Below are positions 53,614-61,850 of a DNA stretch of 64,000 bases, one piece after another. The stretch's first letter is position 1; every line of letters starts with the position of its first letter. The stretch is from Bacillota bacterium (GTDB taxonomy: Bacteria > Bacillota > Dethiobacteria > Dethiobacterales > Dethiobacteraceae): the NCBI GenBank assembly GCA_018725565.1, contig QLUR01000012.1, positions 1 to 64,000 on the forward strand, written 5' to 3'. Below the pieces are notes generated by a model, which saw nothing but the letters and a program-made list of their open reading frames with translations, did not search any database and had not been told where the DNA came from. The position numbers and the translations under genes were made by a program.

Positions 53614-55788
53614 TTAAGGGGTAACGGTAACGGTCCTGGCCGTGGCATCCCAGGCAATGCCGGCCCGCAGGGCGCGCGCCACAATGCCGATGGGCAGCAC
53701 GGTACGGCCGTTCTGGATTATCGCGGGCACGTCGATCGGGACAATCACGCCATTGATGGTCATGTTCTTGTCGCCGATACGCAGTTGCACTACGCGATCG
53801 CCGCGGAGCAGGGTCACGGTGCGGCGGCCAGAATCCCAAATGATGTCGTCCGGGCTTACGCCAACAGCCAAAGCGGCATAGCGCAGCGCCAGCAGGGTGC
53901 GGCCTTCAACGATGGTCGGGGCCACAGTGATGGGGGTGGTTACGCCAGCGCGGACAAAGGAGAGCGCGCCAATGGTGAAGACGTTGGCCGGCGGCGCCAC
54001 AACTCCGACGGTGGCGTTAGCCACGCGGGTAGCTACAGGGAACGCTGTTGCAACGGTTGGAGCAACAAAGGAGTCTCCGCCCACTGTAAGGGGCACAGGG
54101 CCATCCATGGCAGTGCGGGTAACATCGTACCTGATGCCGCTGACCGTGATGACACTGGCTGCAGTGCTGACAGCGGACACGGGGATGGTCAGGATAGTTC
54201 TTTCGGGATTAAGAGAGGCTGTCCCCAAGGTGATGTTGCCGGTCGGCCTAGCCACGGTCGGGGTAGCGCTGAATAACACACCGGCGGGCAAGGCTAGGGT
54301 CAGTGAACCAGCCCTTAGCCCTCTGGCAGCCGTTTCGGTAATAGTGACATCGGCGACGGCCTGCCCGGTAGTGGCAAGACCGACAACCGGTGCGGCGGCA
54401 GCAGCAGCGGTGACCGTCGTCGGACGGATTGTGGCCACGACCGCAGTGCCGGCGGCGCCGCCTGTGCCGCCCACGGTAACAGTCACGTCACCAGCAGCAG
54501 CAGCAGGCGAAACAAGGAGGGTATCTATCGGGAAACTAAATGTCACTCTGCCGCCTGTGCCTGCTGAAGCAGTAGATACCGTAAAACTGTAGACAGCTCC
54601 AGACACTCTTGTGCCATCAGCTACTACCACTACCCCTGAGGAGACAGCTCTTGGAGCGTTGTTAGGCTCCCACTGTACTCCGGTCGGCAGGGACAGAGTA
54701 ATAGTGCCTCCGGGAATCAGAGTGCCGGGGGTCTCTTCCACCAGCTCAAGCAAAGTAGTCAAAGCGGCAGGGCCGCGACGGCCGGCGTCGATGGCCGGCG
54801 GGGTCACAATGCCCACAGGCCGGCGCACGGTGAGAGCGAACTCAGCCACGCGGGCCAGCACAACGGACCCGGTAACCCCGGCGTTCTCGCTTGTACCCGC
54901 CACCTCCACAGTCAGGTCGCCAAGCTCCGCTAGGCGGGTAACGATAAGGTTAGCGCGAAAAGTAAACATGGTAGCACTGGTGGTGGCTGGTTGAGCATCG
55001 GGGATTTGCACAAACAACCTTCTTGGGTTGGCAGGATCACGAGTTGCAGTAACGGGGGTAGCAGGTGCAACCGTTACTGTGGAATCGGCCCAGGTTACAC
55101 CTGCCGGCAGGGTCAGAACGACCCGGTTAGCGGCACCAGTACGAAAAGCGCCAGCCGCGTTCTCACGCAGGCGGATGGTGATGCCGCTTAACTGCGCGGT
55201 GGGGACAAAGCGCGACACAGTCCCGACTGTGCCGGTGCCGTCCACGGTGACCCTGCTGGTATCAAAGGTGCCGACGGCGAAGGTGCCGCCGCTGATAGCG
55301 GTGGTGTTGGTGGTAATGGTCACATTGATGGGGCCGGTGCCGAGGGTGGTGACGTTCACAGGCAAGGTAACAGTAAAGGCAGCCGGTGTGAACTCACTAC
55401 CAGGGTTTCTGTATACAGTCAACGTAACGCTGTTGTCTGCAGTACCGGCGGTTGTGGCGGCGCTAGGATGAAACATGGCGGTTGCCGACCCCATGTTTGG
55501 TCCAGCCACAAATAAATCAGCAGCGCCATCTCCGCCCTGGAAAATTACGCCGCTGGGCAGGGTGACGGTAATCGTGTTGCCCGTCTGGATATTGCCGATG
55601 GAGGCACCAGACTCGGCAAAGCGGATGCTGGCCAGAGTAGAATAGATGTCACTGACTACCGTCGGCACATGACCGATAACCACGCCGGTGACCGGCGTCG
55701 TCGCCCCGGCCGGGGCGGCCAGGCCGGCCAGTAACGTCATGACCATGGCCAAGACCATTAGGACGGAAATTCTTTTTCTGTTTCTCAT
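53614..55788 (-). CDS. Secreted repeat protein with copper amine oxidase N-terminal-like (stalk) domain
   Basis: A 724-residue exported protein with a signal peptide (1-29, ending PAGA). Four related beta-rich repeats carry a common core, for example NTITVTLPSGVIF, RVVLTLPAGVTW, TITLSLPTGVQW and SLTLALPAGVLF, at about 70, 220, 360 and 500. The last 110 residues match the CuAO_N1 stalk-domain type (VVQLRIGDKNMTINGV, GRTVLPIGIVARALRA). Thr/Val/Ala dominate. It is likely a cell-surface structural or adhesive protein; no enzymatic residues are seen. AGGAGTGAAG precedes the ATG. Confidence 0.82.
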   Translation of the reverse strand: MRNRKRISVLMVLAMVMTLLAGLAAPAGATTPVTGVVIGHVPTVVSDIYSTLASIRFAESGASIGNIQTGNTITVTLPSGVIFQGGDGAADLFVAGPNMGSATAMFHPSAATTAGTADNSVTLTVYRNPGSEFTPAAFTVTLPVNVTTLGTGPINVTITTNTTAISGGTFAVGTFDTSRVTVDGTGTVGTVSRFVPTAQLSGITIRLRENAAGAFRTGAANRVVLTLPAGVTWADSTVTVAPATPVTATRDPANPRRLFVQIPDAQPATTSATMFTFRANLIVTRLAELGDLTVEVAGTSENAGVTGSVVLARVAEFALTVRRPVGIVTPPAIDAGRRGPAALTTLLELVEETPGTLIPGGTITLSLPTGVQWEPNNAPRAVSSGVVVVADGTRVSGAVYSFTVSTASAGTGGRVTFSFPIDTLLVSPAAAAGDVTVTVGGTGGAAGTAVVATIRPTTVTAAAAAAPVVGLATTGQAVADVTITETAARGLRAGSLTLALPAGVLFSATPTVARPTGNITLGTASLNPERTILTIPVSAVSTAASVITVSGIRYDVTRTAMDGPVPLTVGGDSFVAPTVATAFPVATRVANATVGVVAPPANVFTIGALSFVRAGVTTPITVAPTIVEGRTLLALRYAALAVGVSPDDIIWDSGRRTVTLLRGDRVVQLRIGDKNMTINGVIVPIDVPAIIQNGRTVLPIGIVARALRAGIAWDATARTVTVTP

Positions 55789-56103
55789 TATTTACTCTTC
55801 ACTCCTTTTTTTGTTTCGCCTCTCCCTGTCAGCCCCCCTTTCCCTCTTGAGAACGGGGTTCCGGGGCGGGGCTTTACTTAACTGCACGCGCGGGGGAAAG
55901 CCCCCGCAACAACACTAACGGGCAGGCGAGGCGCCTGCTTTTTTATGTACCCCCACGCATCCCTCCTTTGTGTTTGATGTGTCTGGGCGGCCTGGAAGCG
56001 GCCGGTTCATTTGGCTACAACTAGTTAGACCACAGGAGGGCGGAGAAAAGTTCCCGCCCGAGAAAAAAAATTCGGCCCGCTGCCGCTTTACGAAAGGCTG
56101 TGT
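55789..56103. other. GC-rich gap upstream of the stalk-protein gene
   Basis: No gene is visible. Two hairpins lie close together: GCGGGGG/CCCCCGC (55890-55907) and GCAGGCG/CGCCTGC (55922-55938). The second is followed by six Ts on the plus strand, a terminator oriented against the flanking minus-strand genes. No clear promoter was found for the stalk-protein gene. Confidence 0.5.
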
Positions 56104-56475
56104 CTATTCCGGTGTGGATAAATGCCCTACTCCGCGAGATAACTGATAATTAATGTATTGGTTCAAGCTGACCTTTTCTTCTTTTGCTCTCTCTGCCAAA
56201 GTGCGATGCAGAGTCTTGGGGATGCGAATCCTCAACTGCCCGGAAAATTCATCTGTTACTGGTTCGGGCACCGATCGGCCTAATCCCAGACAAGTTTCAA
56301 TCCAGGATTCCTTGGCGTCATGCAGGTTGTTGATAGCTTCCTCCGGAGTCTCCCCATCGGATATACAGCTGGGCAGGTTCGGGATTTCAGCCATCCAGCC
56401 CCCACCTTCGTCTTGGTGAAGTTTCCGCAGTTTAATTTCATAAGCTAAGTTGAGGTAGTACTCCAGATTTTTCAC
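56104..56475 (-). CDS. hicB: HicB-family antitoxin
   Basis: A 123-residue antitoxin: an N-terminal RNase-H-like HicB domain (GGGWMAEIPNLPSCISDGET, EEAINNLHDAKESWI) and a C-terminal ribbon-helix-helix (LRIRIPKTLHRTLAERAKEE, SLNQYINYQLSRG). It neutralises HicA and likely represses the operon through the inverted repeat upstream of hicA. It overlaps hicA by 4 nt. Confidence 0.92.
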   Translation of the reverse strand: MKNLEYYLNLAYEIKLRKLHQDEGGGWMAEIPNLPSCISDGETPEEAINNLHDAKESWIETCLGLGRSVPEPVTDEFSGQLRIRIPKTLHRTLAERAKEEKVSLNQYINYQLSRGVGHLSTPE

Positions 56476-56729
56476 TTTATATTCCCCTTCTCTTTCAGTT
56501 TTTGCATCAGGGTTATTGCTTGTTTAACATAAACCGCTTTAATGGGACGTTCTTTCGGTATCGTAAGGATGTCAGGCAGTTCCGGGTGATAGTATGTAAC
56601 GTGGCTGGAGCCCTTCCCCGGTTGCCTACAGTTAAAGCCGTACCGTCGGAGCAGTTTGTCCAGGGCTTTAAATGTTACGTCCTTTGGATTATTCACTATT
56701 TGAGCATACAGCTTATCAAATTGAGACAT
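56472..56729 (-). CDS. hicA: HicA-family mRNA interferase toxin
   Basis: An 85-residue dsRBD-like toxin with the catalytic His in GKGSSHVTYYHP and the family end IKAVYVKQAITLM. It is slightly longer at the N-terminus than the shortest HicA proteins. The toxin comes first and the antitoxin second, the usual hicAB order. Confidence 0.9.
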   Translation of the reverse strand: MSQFDKLYAQIVNNPKDVTFKALDKLLRRYGFNCRQPGKGSSHVTYYHPELPDILTIPKERPIKAVYVKQAITLMQKLKEKGNIK

Positions 56730-56755
56730 TTCTCTTGTTCACCCACTTCAACGCC

Positions 56756-56784
56756 ATGGTATCATATATGGAACCATATGTCAA
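56756..56784 (-). promoter_or_regulatory. hicAB promoter with embedded operator
   Basis: On the minus strand TTGACA (56784-56779), 17 nt, TACCAT (56761-56756). A 14-bp inverted repeat ATATGGAACCATAT (56766-56779) fills most of the spacer, a sensible HicB binding site for autorepression. Confidence 0.65.
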
Positions 56785-56882
56785 TATGAGAGCAATGGCC
56801 GGTGGATAGTCCCCCGGCTTTGCGCTAATTGAGAGAGAGCGGGAATGAAATAACCGCTTGCTTAATCTAAAGATATTCTGGT

Positions 56883-57203
56883 ATGCCGATGACAAAATAT
56901 AGGGTCGATGTATCGGAACCGGCCGAAAATGACCTGCGAGATATCGTCCGCTATATCTCCGCGCAATTCTCCGCTCCGAAGGCTGCACTGAAGATGATGG
57001 ACACCATTGAAGAAGCTATCGCAAGCCTGGCTGATATGCCGCATAGCTGCCCTTCTGTTACCGATGAAAGGTTGGCCTCTTTTGGCTATCATAAACTGAT
57101 CGTAAAAAATTATATTGCCTTCTTTATAATTGACGAAAAGGCAAAAGTCGTTGACGTTCTGCGTATCCTATACGCCAGGCGCGATTGGCTTCACATTCTT
57201 TAA
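56883..57203 (+). CDS. RelE/ParE-family toxin without adjacent antitoxin
   Basis: A 106-residue protein starting MPMTKYRVDVSEPAENDLRD and containing PHSCP and the end VLRILYARRDW, typical of ParE/RelE toxins. ATG 56889 is an alternative start. Neither start has a convincing ribosome site, and no antitoxin ORF fits in the 150-nt gap to hicA or downstream. It may be a silent remnant or may be controlled by an antitoxin elsewhere. Confidence 0.78.
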   Translation: MPMTKYRVDVSEPAENDLRDIVRYISAQFSAPKAALKMMDTIEEAIASLADMPHSCPSVTDERLASFGYHKLIVKNYIAFFIIDEKAKVVDVLRILYARRDWLHIL

Positions 57204-57224
57204 CAAGCGGACTGGGGGTCAGGG

Positions 57225-57338
57225 CTATTTTCTTGACATGAGGGAGACGTCAAACGCGCCCGCGTCAAGCTCCGCCATCAGTGCGGCCAGCTTGGTTTCG
57301 TCCCATTCGCCCTGAATAGGGATTTTGACCGGCCCCCA
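57225..57338 (-). pseudogene. Remnant of a ParB-domain (phage-type) gene
   Basis: A 37-codon minus-strand frame without start codon reads VKIPIQGEWDETKLAALMAE followed by a segment ending in FDVSLM and a stop. This recalls the region of ParB-like nuclease domains in phage-type DNA methyltransferases that reads DEAKLAALL..L...GFDL.LTGF. Everything 5' and 3' of it is missing. It points to a mobile-element past for this segment. Confidence 0.45.
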
Positions 57339-57375
57339 TGGTTAATCCGAAAATATTACTTCGCACCAGTTTTAG

Positions 57376-57404
57376 TTGACTCAATCGAACACAATACATA
57401 TAAT
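57376..57404 (+). promoter_or_regulatory. Promoter of the Phd-VapC module
   Basis: TTGACT (57376-57381), exactly 17 nt, TATAAT (57399-57404). A small inverted repeat (ATCG-CAAA-CGAT, 57418-57429) downstream could be the operator for autorepression. Confidence 0.8.
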
Positions 57405-57441
57405 ATTAGTGAACATATCGCAAACGATAGGAGTGAACTAT

Positions 57442-57675
57442 ATGCGTGTTTCAGCCACTGAACTTAAGATGAACATGGGCAAGTATATAGAACGCGCCGC
57501 CAGCGAAGATATCATCATCACAAGGAACGGAAGGGATGTCGCGCTTCTCACCAATGTCGAGAGCAAAAAGAAAGACGCGCTCAAATCCCTGCGCGGTATC
57601 ATAAAGGGCGCTGATATCAGCCGCGGAGAAATCCGTGAGGAAAGACTGGGCAGGTACAATGAAAATCCTAATTGA
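57442..57675 (+). CDS. Phd/YefM-family antitoxin
   Basis: A 77-residue antitoxin starting MRVSATELKMNMGKYIERA with IIITRNGRDVALL, the DNA-binding Phd/YefM fold, followed by a charged toxin-binding tail. ATG 57442 follows TAGGAGTG; the frame extends upstream to 57376 but that overlaps the promoter. It overlaps the VapC gene by 17 nt. Confidence 0.88.
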   Translation: MRVSATELKMNMGKYIERAASEDIIITRNGRDVALLTNVESKKKDALKSLRGIIKGADISRGEIREERLGRYNENPN

Positions 57676-58069
57676 CACCAACGTGATCATTGACTACCTT
57701 GCCGACCGGACACCCTTCGCGGACCATTCTGAACAGGTGCTGGCACTCTGCGAGAGCGGCAAGGTCACCGGTTTGGTTACCGCCAACGCCATCACCGATA
57801 TCTACTATGTGGTGGGCAAAGTGGCCGGCAGAGAGAAAACACTGGAGGCAATTCGGACACTCTGTTCCGTCTTGGATATAACGGACGTGGGGAAAGCCGA
57901 TATCCTGAACGCGATGGAACTCGATATGCCCGACTATGAAGATGCGCTGGCCGCACAGTGCGCAAAGCGGGCCAAGGCTGAATACATCGTAACGCGCAAC
58001 AGCTCCGACTATGCTAACTCCCCGGTTCCCGCAAAAGAACCAGCCACCTTTCTCACACAATTCCGATGA
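57659..58069 (+). CDS. PIN-domain toxin (VapC-like)
   Basis: A 136-residue PIN ribonuclease. Acidic residues expected for metal binding are present: Asp6 in LIDTNVIIDYL, Glu/Asp in the middle and Asp in MPDYEDALAAQCA and near IVTRNSSDYANS. It is translated from an ATG inside the antitoxin's 3' end, so the two are coupled. Confidence 0.88.
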   Translation: MKILIDTNVIIDYLADRTPFADHSEQVLALCESGKVTGLVTANAITDIYYVVGKVAGREKTLEAIRTLCSVLDITDVGKADILNAMELDMPDYEDALAAQCAKRAKAEYIVTRNSSDYANSPVPAKEPATFLTQFR

Positions 58070-58183
58070 TAGCGCCTTCCTAGGCGGCTTTCTTTATCTC
58101 CGGCGTCCGCCTTCTCGGGCAGTGATTTCAGAGTGGCGCAGAGCGGATGTTAACTACAAAAAGTTAGAAAGAAGGTGTCAAGT

Positions 58184-58792
58184 ATGCTAACCATTACGTT
58201 GGATTGGTCTTTACTTCCTGCTTTTATGTATTTACCTCTTGACCGTTTCAAAGGGAAAGACGGCTTTTATTATCCATGCTTTGGTCCTGGAGTATATCTA
58301 TTTGTCTATCCTTCCAAAGCGGGTTATCAAGTTTACTATGTCGGCCAGTCTAAAGAGGTAGGCAATCGGTTAGCCAAACATATATCGGCATACATGAATC
58401 CAAGTTCCGGCTACTATCTTCCAAGATCCGTTGACCTCTATAACGAAGATGTCTATAAATATTTCAAGAAAAATTCCTATGAAGAGTATTTTTCAAATAA
58501 ACCTGGTGACTTTACAGATAAAAATTATACAGAAACTGGCGAACATATCATGAAGAATAGTTACTTTGGGATTGCTAAACTTAGCCAAGCGGATGAGTCG
58601 TTACTTCTAGGAGTTGAGTATGTACTGCAACAGAAAGTTTTAGAATTTAACGAGCTTCCTTCATTAGGCTGGCTTGGGGAGAAGAAATCTACTAAACCCA
58701 CTAGGGATATTGAAATAATCAACTATTTTGGCAATGATACATTAAGAAAAATTATAGGAACAACTTTGCCGGAAAAATGTAGTATCTGCTGA
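58184..58792 (+). CDS. GIY-YIG-like nuclease-domain protein
   Basis: A protein of about 202 residues. The N-terminal part carries GPGVYLFVY, then YYVGQSKEVGNRLAKHI, matching the GIY-YIG order G-[VI]-Y ... Y-[VI]-G-x-S ... R ... H. A central Lys/Tyr-rich part and a C-terminal region with Cys pair CSIC follow. ATG 58184 follows GAAGGTG. It is AT-rich relative to the core genes, as is common for acquired DNA. It could be a homing or defence nuclease, but no partner gene is adjacent. Confidence 0.6.
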   Translation: MLTITLDWSLLPAFMYLPLDRFKGKDGFYYPCFGPGVYLFVYPSKAGYQVYYVGQSKEVGNRLAKHISAYMNPSSGYYLPRSVDLYNEDVYKYFKKNSYEEYFSNKPGDFTDKNYTETGEHIMKNSYFGIAKLSQADESLLLGVEYVLQQKVLEFNELPSLGWLGEKKSTKPTRDIEIINYFGNDTLRKIIGTTLPEKCSIC

Positions 58793-58998
58793 CGGAGCGC
58801 AAGAAGCCCGCGAAGCCGAAGAGCAGGAAAGACAAGAAGGGGAAGTAGAGGGTGCACACCCCTCTATCTTTTAACGGCTTCCCGGTTTCAGGCAGCCAAA
58901 AGGCTCTAAGTTCAAGTCCCCTTGCCTCCAGAAACGGCTTAAAAAAACTGCCATAAAATAATGAAAACCATTCTGCAAAACTGCAAGAATGGCTTAAA

Positions 58999-59068
58999 TA
59001 CTGCACTTTCAGCACAAAACAAAACCACCCACCGACACAATCCTTTGTATCAATAGATGGCAGATTTT

Positions 59069-59078
<10 letters not shown>
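58999..59078. repeat. 80-bp direct repeat, tRNA-proximal copy
   Basis: 78/80 identical to 52372-52451. The last 10 nt (59069-59078) are the 3' end of tRNA-Ala including CCA, the other 70 nt lie downstream of the tRNA. The placement is that of an integrase attachment site or of a duplication bounding the 52.4-59.0 kb segment. Confidence 0.9.
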
Positions 59079-59144
<66 letters not shown>

Positions 59145-59209
59145 AAGGCTATGACAATTCGTATTATAACGGGTTTGGCGCCCTTTGTCAATGTGTGTTC
59201 GCCTGCTGT

Positions 59210-59371
59210 TCAATCACCTGAGCGGTCTCTTTTGTCTTCCCAAAGTTGTTTGCGTTCTTCAAAACTTACTACTTTGTGCATTTGATGCAACATCCATTGA
59301 TAGCCGAAAGCGTCTAAAAACATAGCGTTTGATACTTCGTCATCAATTTCTGCTCCGACTACTTCGAACAC
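59210..59371 (-). pseudogene. C-terminal fragment of a VOC-family (PhnB-like) gene
   Basis: A 53-codon minus-strand frame reads EIDDEVSNAMFLDAFGYQWM and continues with a charged end (FEERKQLWEDKRDR), resembling the C-terminal half of vicinal-oxygen-chelate proteins. There is no ribosome site and the N-terminal half is absent; the frame begins within the last codons of rsfS. It is probably a relic next to the tRNA-Ala insertion point. Confidence 0.5.
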
Positions 59372-59727
59372 ACTCCTTCTATAAGATTTGCTGCCTGGGG
59401 GGCGTGCCCCCAGAGTCGCTCAAGGTTGTAAAAGCGACGCTCTTCCGGCTGAAAAAGATGGACGACTACCAAGCCGTAGTCAAGAAGAACCCAGATGCCT
59501 TCCGGATATCCTTCCTTGTGAAGAAGAGGGTATCCTTCCTTTTTCAGGATTTCCATGATGTGATCGGCAATGGCCTTGACCTGAAGCCGGTTGTTCCCTC
59601 CGGTTATGACAAAATAGTCGGCGATCAGCGAAACTTTGCCTATTTCTAAAACAACTGTATCTACCGCCTTTTTTTCCGCAGCAAGGTTCGTTATCCGGTT
59701 TACTAGCTTTACCGCCGTTTCGTTCAA
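59359..59727 (-). CDS. rsfS: Ribosomal silencing factor RsfS
   Basis: A 122-residue protein that binds L14 and blocks subunit joining in starvation. DYFVITGGNNRLQVKAIAD and GIWVLLDYGLVVVHLF are family hallmarks. TTG 59727 follows AAGGGGG at 8 nt. It ends the obg-nadD-yqeK-LCP-rsfS gene run. Confidence 0.95.
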   Translation of the reverse strand: MNETAVKLVNRITNLAAEKKAVDTVVLEIGKVSLIADYFVITGGNNRLQVKAIADHIMEILKKEGYPLLHKEGYPEGIWVLLDYGLVVVHLFQPEERRFYNLERLWGHAPQAANLIEGVCSK

Positions 59728-59753
59728 GCATGAGCCCCCTTCAATCAGTATAG

Positions 59754-60893
59754 TTATTTACCCACGATTACTGTCACCATAACAGTTGCCTCCGCTGCTT
59801 CCCTTTTCAGCAGTTTAGCGCCCGGAATCAAAATAGCCACTTCTTTAGCAGCGTCCAAGTTGGCTGTACGGCTGATAACCTGTGACACTTCGTAGTCCTG
59901 GCGGTCGGCGTTATCTACCCTTTGAACCTGAAACCCTGCCCTGCGCAGCTTTTCAGCAACTCCAGCGGCCGCTCCCCTGACGCCGCTGCCATTTAGTACT
60001 TCTACAGTAATCCGGTCTCGCGGGATAGTGCTAACTTCATCTGTCAGCCAAGAGGTCAGGGAGGGAAGCTGTTCACTATCAGGCAGCCAATAATTGCCGT
60101 CCACCTGCAGCTGCTCAGTCCCGGGAAGCAGAAGAACCTTGGCAGCTTCGCTGTATGGCATATTTTTAAAAGCTTCAGCCGCAGACAGCAACTGGCGCCA
60201 GGACAGATTTGTCATCAGCAGCGGTGACATCTCGCGAAAGTTGATTATCCTTTGCCATAGGCTGCCCTGTACAATGGGGGCAGCAAGAGGCGCAAGAACT
60301 ATTCGTCGCCGCTCAAGGTTTTCAGAAACGGTCAGTCTTTCCCGATGAAGAAACTCAAGCAACTCGCTTCCGTCTGCCAGGAATACGTCAGCGGATATTT
60401 GAATCCCCCCTGCCCGGTCTACGGCGGCAGGCAGAAAATCTTCGTCAATCTCCAGATAATAGTGGACCGGCAAGTTGTTAAACAGCCGGGAAACTGACTG
60501 TACCAACAGTTCACGCCCGCCGGCGGCATAAACATGCCCCAGGCGCATGGACCCGTGCCCGTCTACCGTAATCATTGTATCAGACGGCAGTTGTATAGCC
60601 CGGATCCGGGTTTCCTTTGGAAAATAAGATAGCAGGGCCAGTTCGGTAGCCAAGCCATCTGCTTGCCGGTTTGAGACGGTGTAAACCAATACTTGCTTGC
60701 GTTCGCCTTGGGGGGGACTTGGCAAGGCGGAAGCCCAGGCCGATGTATCGTGAAGGGAGTTTAATAAGGTAATAAACCGGACACTAAACAGTAAAGCCGC
60801 AAGAAAAGCGCAAAGAGCCAGCAGAAAAAGCAGCCGGCCTGTCTTTACCTTACGCCGTTTGGTCTTAACTGTGTAACGGTAGCAGTCCTGCAT
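59754..60893 (-). CDS. LCP-family (LytR-CpsA-Psr) protein with LytR_C domain
   Basis: About 379 residues: a basic cytoplasmic N-terminus, one membrane segment (near 20-42), a divergent LCP catalytic domain (LPSDTMITVDGHGSMRLGHVY) and a C-terminal LytR_C domain (VEVLNGSGVRGAAAGVAEKL). LCP enzymes attach anionic polymers to peptidoglycan. ATG 60893 lies inside the yqeK 3' end (29-nt overlap). Confidence 0.88.
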   Translation of the reverse strand: MQDCYRYTVKTKRRKVKTGRLLFLLALCAFLAALLFSVRFITLLNSLHDTSAWASALPSPPQGERKQVLVYTVSNRQADGLATELALLSYFPKETRIRAIQLPSDTMITVDGHGSMRLGHVYAAGGRELLVQSVSRLFNNLPVHYYLEIDEDFLPAAVDRAGGIQISADVFLADGSELLEFLHRERLTVSENLERRRIVLAPLAAPIVQGSLWQRIINFREMSPLLMTNLSWRQLLSAAEAFKNMPYSEAAKVLLLPGTEQLQVDGNYWLPDSEQLPSLTSWLTDEVSTIPRDRITVEVLNGSGVRGAAAGVAEKLRRAGFQVQRVDNADRQDYEVSQVISRTANLDAAKEVAILIPGAKLLKREAAEATVMVTVIVGK

Positions 60894-61470
60894 TCGCCTC
60901 ACTTCCTGACCCGGACAGACTGTTCCAAAAAGAAATGGTCAGTGGATGAATAAGCTGCCTGTTTGCCAGCAAGTGGCTAATTGTCTGAGCAGTTACGGCG
61001 ATGACCCCACAGTGAAAATCTTCCGCTACTTTACGTCTTAAAACTTCCACTTCCGGATAAGAACGGCCAGGCTCAATTTTATCGGCCACATAAATTATCC
61101 GGTCCAGCAACGACATGCCGGGAAAACCTAAAGTATGCCTGCTGATGGCAGTAAGTACCGCCTCGTCAGCCACATCAAGTTGCCGGGCCTTTATTGCACC
61201 GACCGCTGCATGCAACAGAACAGGCCGAAGGCGGCAGTGCGGGTCAATTGTAAGTTGACCGGCTTCTGCCAGATACAGCAGTTCCTGCTGAGGAATTTCA
61301 CGGGCGCAATCATGCAGCCAACCTGCCAGCTCGGCACGGTTCTTATCTTCACCCAAGAGCTCGGCCAGGCTGACAGCTGTTTCTGCTACACCTGCTGAAT
61401 GGATAAAAAGCCCGGGTGACAGCTCTTCTTTTAAATAGCAAATTATTGTTTCCAGTAATAATTTGTTCAC
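60865..61470 (-). CDS. yqeK: HD-domain diadenosine tetraphosphatase YqeK
   Basis: A 201-residue HD-superfamily hydrolase with LAGWLHDCAR (HD motif), HSAGVAETA and RHTLGFPGMSLLDRIIYVADKIEPGRSYP, the YqeK signature. It cleaves Ap4A to ADP in characterised homologues. GTG 61470 has only a weak ribosome site. nadD and yqeK are usually adjacent; here an RRM gene lies between them. Confidence 0.94.
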   Translation of the reverse strand: MNKLLLETIICYLKEELSPGLFIHSAGVAETAVSLAELLGEDKNRAELAGWLHDCAREIPQQELLYLAEAGQLTIDPHCRLRPVLLHAAVGAIKARQLDVADEAVLTAISRHTLGFPGMSLLDRIIYVADKIEPGRSYPEVEVLRRKVAEDFHCGVIAVTAQTISHLLANRQLIHPLTISFWNSLSGSGSEANAGLLPLHS

Positions 61471-61542
61471 AGGTTATACTTTCAACAAGCTGGTTTGTTT
61501 TTCCTGCTATTCACGCAGAACAGACAACCAGTGCGGCCTTAC

Positions 61543-61797
61543 TTATTTCTCAAAACGAGCTTTAGCCTCGTTAACAACCAGTTTTCTCCCATCCAGTTCT
61601 GTACCGTTTAATTCTTCAACGATTCGCGTTACATCTTCGTCTGCAACTTCCACAAAACCGTACCCTCGGGAACGTCCCGTAGAACGCTCGGTGATAATTC
61701 TCGCCTCAAGCACCTGGCCGTGTTCGCCAAAAAACTGTTTTAGCTGTTCCTCGTTTGTCGACCAGGGTATGTTCCCGACATAGATAGTTTTTGTCAT
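61543..61797 (-). CDS. RRM-domain RNA-binding protein
   Basis: An 84-residue single RNA-recognition motif: RNP2 IYVGNIPW and RNP1 SRGYGFVEV, with the usual beta-alpha-beta order and a basic end. GAGGTGA precedes the ATG. Such proteins are best known from cyanobacteria and some anaerobes, where they are thought to act as RNA chaperones. Its location between nadD and yqeK is unusual. Confidence 0.92.
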   Translation of the reverse strand: MTKTIYVGNIPWSTNEEQLKQFFGEHGQVLEARIITERSTGRSRGYGFVEVADEDVTRIVEELNGTELDGRKLVVNEAKARFEK

Positions 61798-61850
61798 GCC
61801 TTCACCTCACTTTCGGCATCTGTTTTTATTATTCTGAAAGAAAATTGCTT

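Noticed and set aside
53897-54592. A 231-codon plus-strand frame rich in Val, Ala and Thr
   Set aside because: It is the antisense of the repetitive stalk-protein gene; low-complexity Thr/Val codons produce open antisense frames.
58895-58935. A tRNA-like T-loop stretch (GTTCAAGTCCCC)
   Set aside because: The flanking bases do not form a T stem, and no anticodon or D arm was found. At most a decayed fragment; not annotated.
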